A stretch of DNA of 64,000 nucleotides, from assembly GCF_014174375.1 (NCBI RefSeq), contig NZ_JABEQE010000014.1, forward strand, positions 1 to 64,000. Reading direction: 5' to 3'. Every line of letters begins with the position of its first letter. Within the stretch, counting starts at the first letter, position 1. The DNA is from Gluconacetobacter asukensis (GTDB lineage Bacteria > Pseudomonadota > Alphaproteobacteria > Acetobacterales > Acetobacteraceae). The position numbers and the translations under genes were made by a program. The notes beneath the pieces are model-generated. The model had not been told where the DNA came from. It worked only from the letters and a program-made list of their open reading frames with translations, and searched no databases. Below are positions 60,734 through 64,000 of this stretch, in pieces.

Positions 60734-63199
60734 TCAGAACCCGACCGTGACGGCACCGGCAATCGCAAAGCCGCCGCCGATCTGGTAGGTCGGGCTCTTG
60801 CCCGCGATGGTGGTGCCGCGCAGGCCCGTCATGGTGTGCGCGTTGGATGTCAGGCCCGCCGTCTGGGCGTAGTAGAGATTATTCCCGATATTCATCAGGT
60901 TCAGTTGGATCTGCGGCCGGTACAGCGTGGCGTGGGCGACATGGACATTGGGCAGCCGGTAGCCTAGCGTCACGTCCGACGTCAGATAGCCCGGAATGCT
61001 CTCGTCATTCATGAAAGTGCTGTAGCGGCGGCCGATATAGTTCAGGTTGAAATTCCCGAAATACGTGCCGTCATCATAGGCCAGCCCGATCGCGCCGGTG
61101 AAGCTGGGCGTGTTCACCGCGATCTTGCCGGCGGTGGGCAGCACGTCATTGCCCACCTTGAAATCGTTGTCGGTGGTGGCGTGGACATACGAGCCCGAGA
61201 CATAGGGGCTGAAATGATGCCACGGCCGCAGCCCGACCTCGAGCTGCGCGCCACGGATCGTCTGCCCGCCCAGGATGATCGGCGCCGTCACCAGCGATCC
61301 GCCGACGAAGGCGGTCGACAGCACGTCGTGATTGACCATGTTGTAGTTGAACAGGGCGGCCGACACATGCACCAGCCCGCTATGGCGATAGCCCAGCTCC
61401 TCGCCGATCGCATATTCGGGCTTCATGTCCTGCGGATGCCCCTGGATCGGAATGGGCGAGGCCGCGTCGTAAATGTCGATATAGGCTTCGCTGCGGTCGG
61501 GCGCCTTGAAGCTGGTGGTGCCGTTGACATAGATCTGGTCGTTGGGCGTGATGTCGAAACTGGCCGAAACCTGCGGCAGCGGTTCGGCATAGTTCGCGCC
61601 GTTCTTGTAGGTCGCGGCACCGGGGATCAGGTTGCTGACCCAGCGCTGCATCATCACTTCCTTGAATCCGGCATTCAGTTTCAGCCGGTCGTTGAAAGCC
61701 GTAAACGTATCCTCGATGAATATGGCATTGGTCTGCTGGCGGAACACGATGTCCCATCCCGACATCACCTGCCCGTCGGCGGTGGTCACGCCAAAGCGCC
61801 CCCAGGCATTGGCCGGCAGCCCCTGCGCGCTGGTCGCGGCGTAATTGGCGCGCTCGGTCATGTCCAGATACGAATACCAGTAGCCGACGCGCAGCGTATT
61901 GTGGCCATGGGTCCAGGCCAGGTCCGTCATCAGGCTGAGCGTATGCTGGTGCTGTGGATCGACGACCTCGACCGTCTGCTTGCCGTTGGCTCCGACATCG
62001 GGCAGGCTGAGCGGCCCGACCAGGTGGGTTCCGTAATAGCTGTTGTTCTGGCTTATGGCTTCGCCATAGTTGGTCCATTTGTCCCAGTTGATGAAATAGG
62101 GCGTGGCCGACAGCTTGAACCCGCTGCCCAGATTCAGATGCACCGGTGCGATGATGGACAGCACGTCGTTGCGCAGGCGCGCCAGCTGCCAGTAGCTGCC
62201 GACGCCGGGCGTGTAGTGGGTGTTGTAATACAGCGAAGACGTGCCGTACTGTTCGAACGCGGCCTTGGTGGGCGTGGCCGAACCGTTGGCGTTGATGCCG
62301 GCCGAGGTATAATGCCCCCACAAAAAGGTCAGGCCCGCGCTGTTGCCGTGGCCCCATTCCTTGATCGCCTTGGCATCCACATGGTGGCGCATCAGCGAGC
62401 CGGGCGTCTGCCAGAACTGGTTGTAGCTCCACGAATAGGACATGAAGGCCCGCACGCCGGTATGGCCGATCTCGCCGGTATCGATCCGGGCGAATTCCTT
62501 CTTCATGTTCCAGCTGCCATAGCTGGATTCCAGCAGGCCGCCGGCGGTACGCGCCGGGTCGCGCAGGGTGGTGCGGATTTCCGCACCCACCGAATAATAG
62601 GCCGGGCTGCTGATATCGGGCGAACCCTGTGTCAGCGCCACCGACGATACGTTTTCCATGTCCGGGCTGCCGCCGATGGCATCGGGGCTGAGATAGACGC
62701 CGTCGGTCAGCGGCACGCCTTCCACCAGATAGCCGACCTGCGTGTAGTTCAGCCCCCGGACCATGATCCCGCGCGAGATCTGGCCATAGGGATCGGAGCG
62801 CGCATAGGACACGCCCGGCATGCTGGCCAGCATGGCCTGCACGGTGGTGTTGGACGGTTTCTTGGCGATGAAGTCGCGCGTGACCTCGCTGCGGGATTTC
62901 GGCGCGGTCTGCACCGGCATCATGCCGCCGCCGGGCGTGGTGTTGCGCACGCCGGTGGGGGTGGTGATGCCGCCGGTAACCGAAATGGTCTCGGCCGCCG
63001 GCGCGGCACGCGGGGCAGTGCGCGGGGCCGGGCCGGACACGGGGTGGGCAGGCGGCGCGGCAGGGCGCGCATGGCCGGTGGCGGGCGTCGCGGCCTGTGT
63101 CGCGGCCCGGCTGTCGGGGGCCGGTGCCCAGATGCCGGTACAGGCGATCATGGTTCCGGAAATCAGCAGCCGTCGTCGGGAAATGATCGGTGATCGCAT
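60734..63199 (-). CDS. TonB-dependent receptor
   Basis: An 821-residue outer-membrane receptor. ATG 63199 follows a perfect AGGAGG by seven bases. The signal reads SRRRLLISGTMIACTGIW, an RR-type start that resembles a Tat signal, unusual for a barrel protein. After an Ala/Pro-rich stretch come a TonB-box-like TISVTGGI, the NTTPGGGMM signature, the plug (GYLVEGVPLTDGVY) and a barrel ending in Phe (AVTVGF). A paralogue lies at 46300-48732. It heads an operon with aminotransferase, amidase and symporter, so its ligand is probably an amide- or amine-containing compound; that is inference. Confidence 0.9.
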   Translation of the reverse strand: MRSPIISRRRLLISGTMIACTGIWAPAPDSRAATQAATPATGHARPAAPPAHPVSGPAPRTAPRAAPAAETISVTGGITTPTGVRNTTPGGGMMPVQTAPKSRSEVTRDFIAKKPSNTTVQAMLASMPGVSYARSDPYGQISRGIMVRGLNYTQVGYLVEGVPLTDGVYLSPDAIGGSPDMENVSSVALTQGSPDISSPAYYSVGAEIRTTLRDPARTAGGLLESSYGSWNMKKEFARIDTGEIGHTGVRAFMSYSWSYNQFWQTPGSLMRHHVDAKAIKEWGHGNSAGLTFLWGHYTSAGINANGSATPTKAAFEQYGTSSLYYNTHYTPGVGSYWQLARLRNDVLSIIAPVHLNLGSGFKLSATPYFINWDKWTNYGEAISQNNSYYGTHLVGPLSLPDVGANGKQTVEVVDPQHQHTLSLMTDLAWTHGHNTLRVGYWYSYLDMTERANYAATSAQGLPANAWGRFGVTTADGQVMSGWDIVFRQQTNAIFIEDTFTAFNDRLKLNAGFKEVMMQRWVSNLIPGAATYKNGANYAEPLPQVSASFDITPNDQIYVNGTTSFKAPDRSEAYIDIYDAASPIPIQGHPQDMKPEYAIGEELGYRHSGLVHVSAALFNYNMVNHDVLSTAFVGGSLVTAPIILGGQTIRGAQLEVGLRPWHHFSPYVSGSYVHATTDNDFKVGNDVLPTAGKIAVNTPSFTGAIGLAYDDGTYFGNFNLNYIGRRYSTFMNDESIPGYLTSDVTLGYRLPNVHVAHATLYRPQIQLNLMNIGNNLYYAQTAGLTSNAHTMTGLRGTTIAGKSPTYQIGGGFAIAGAVTVGF

Positions 63200-63528
63200 G
63201 ACAGGACCTCCTGGGGGCGAAGTATCTGGCCGCATCCGGCCTGCACAGTCTCGTTCCGCGGAATAGTCGGCGAACAGAAAACAACGACTGTATTGGTCGC
63301 ATGTGTCTTTGGATTTATTCAGAAATGGAGAGAAGAACCATTTCATTACGGTTGACGATATCATCGGTCGAGAATGTTTCGGAAGCGACTTTTTCTTCGC
63401 GCATGGAAACCAGAAGTTTCCACCCAGGGCATGCGCGCGTCGCGCCGGGTCCAAGGTCAGGCGCGCGCGATAATCCGGTACGTTACGGATATGGACGGCG
63501 ATAACGGGCGCCGCTCAGTGTCGGCCGC
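63200..63528. other. Intergenic region upstream of TonB receptor, with tandem duplication
   Basis: No gene in these 329 bases. The part 63290-63400 is AT-richer and probably carries the TonB operon promoter. At the far end a 14-base unit GCCGCTCAGTGTCG is repeated exactly in tandem (63510-63523 and 63524-63537), the second copy including the stop codon of the aldolase gene. Confidence 0.5.
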
Positions 63529-64000
63529 TCAGTGTCGATAGTCGGGCTGTTCCCGGTCCAGCTTGCGCCGCAGCGCCGTCCACGCCAGTCGGCCCTTGTC
63601 GGGCTCGTTCGCGAACTGGGCATGGGTGCGCTCCAGCGTCGCGGCGCCGGGCAGGCTCAGGGGCACGCCGGTCGATTGCGCGGCGATCTGGATACGGCAG
63701 GCCTGCTCCAGATAGTACATGCGATAGAAGGCCTCGGCCACCGTGGTGCCGACGGTCAGCAGCCCGTGATTTTCCAGGATCATCGCCGGATGCGCGCCAA
63801 GGTCGCGCACCAGCCGCTCCCGCTCGCCCAGATTGTCGTCGGCGGCGATGCCTTCGTACGCATGGAAGGCGACATGGTTGGTAAATTCCATGCTGATCTG
63901 GTTCAGCGGCAGGATGCCCTGCGTCTGGGCTGCGACTGCCATGCCCGCCAGGGTGTGGGTGTGCATCACGCAGGCCGCGTCGTGCCGCGCCCGATGAATC
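63529..64000 (-). CDS. Class II aldolase/adducin family protein (partial)
   Basis: The C-terminal part (at least 146 residues) of a class II aldolase-like protein; the start lies beyond the window. Zinc ligands are visible in ACVMHTHTLAGM (two histidines) and ENHGLLTVG (the third), and YRMYYLEQACRIQ is the usual helix. Members include fuculose-phosphate aldolase and many uncharacterised decarboxylases or aldolases. It ends 330 bases before the TonB receptor start on the same strand, but an independent promoter is likely. Confidence 0.9.
   Translation of the reverse strand, partial: IHRARHDAACVMHTHTLAGMAVAAQTQGILPLNQISMEFTNHVAFHAYEGIAADDNLGERERLVRDLGAHPAMILENHGLLTVGTTVAEAFYRMYYLEQACRIQIAAQSTGVPLSLPGAATLERTHAQFANEPDKGRLAWTALRRKLDREQPDYRH

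Noticed and set aside
1-64000. tRNA, rRNA, CRISPR array or insertion sequence
   Set aside because: I found no cloverleaf, no regularly spaced repeats with spacers and no transposase; the only repeat family is the 160-nt element.

Overview
The window is high-GC DNA from an alphaproteobacterium of the Acetobacteraceae (acetic acid bacteria), most likely Gluconacetobacter or a close relative. This is inferred from a membrane-bound PQQ glucose dehydrogenase, two OprB-type carbohydrate porins, three large TonB-dependent receptors with an unusual shared N-terminal signature, and a uniform alphaproteobacterial housekeeping set (murA-dcd, thrS, infC, hslO-argF-argD). No rRNA, tRNA, CRISPR array or intact transposon was seen.

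Layout. 1-3716: end of a purine-catabolism locus (xdhB end, xdhC, a purine nucleoside permease-like protein, a convergent AzgA-type purine permease). 4118-9255: TonB receptor followed by a secreted GH31 glycosidase that carries a one-base frameshift. 9344-12972 (minus): murA, dcd, two small proteins and a GT4 glycosyltransferase. 13354-17123 (plus): GT9 transferase, thrS, and infC, which appears to start on AUA and ends in a strong bidirectional terminator. 17179-22347 (minus): a YaiI-family protein, then an envelope-type operon reading HtrA protease, response regulator, histidine kinase, small exported protein, SIMPL-domain protein. 22423-27267: hrpB diverging from a DsbD/ScsB-type thiol:disulfide transporter. 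27309-32530: lipoprotein and hslO, a ccdAB toxin-antitoxin pair with its own promoter and operator, and the argD-argF-orf operon. 32531-38893: a gap packed with inverted repeats, a porin, a 970-base AT-richer spacer, gcd with terminator, and an extensin-like protein. 38921-44338: two aldo/keto reductases, a VOC protein, a second porin and a broken membrane-protein gene. 44372-49749: CocE-type hydrolase and TonB receptor (TTG start) diverging from a LysR regulator. 49864-55419: DUF2252 protein, SulP transporter with STAS, PAS-GGDEF cyclase, EamA transporter. 55576-63199 (minus): TonB receptor, class III aminotransferase, amidase, sodium:solute symporter, small partner membrane protein and GNAT enzyme, forming what looks like one uptake-and-catabolism operon. 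The window ends inside a class II aldolase.

The most unusual item is a repeated element of about 160 nt with two copies (32772-32934 and 55427-55586). The core is nearly identical, but the long terminal arms and an internal hairpin differ in sequence while remaining self-complementary. That is compensatory change expected of a structured RNA or a mobile palindromic element. Further regulatory structures worth checking are the ccdAB operator, the AUA start of infC, and a perfect hairpin that buries the ribosome binding site of the lipoprotein gene behind hslO.
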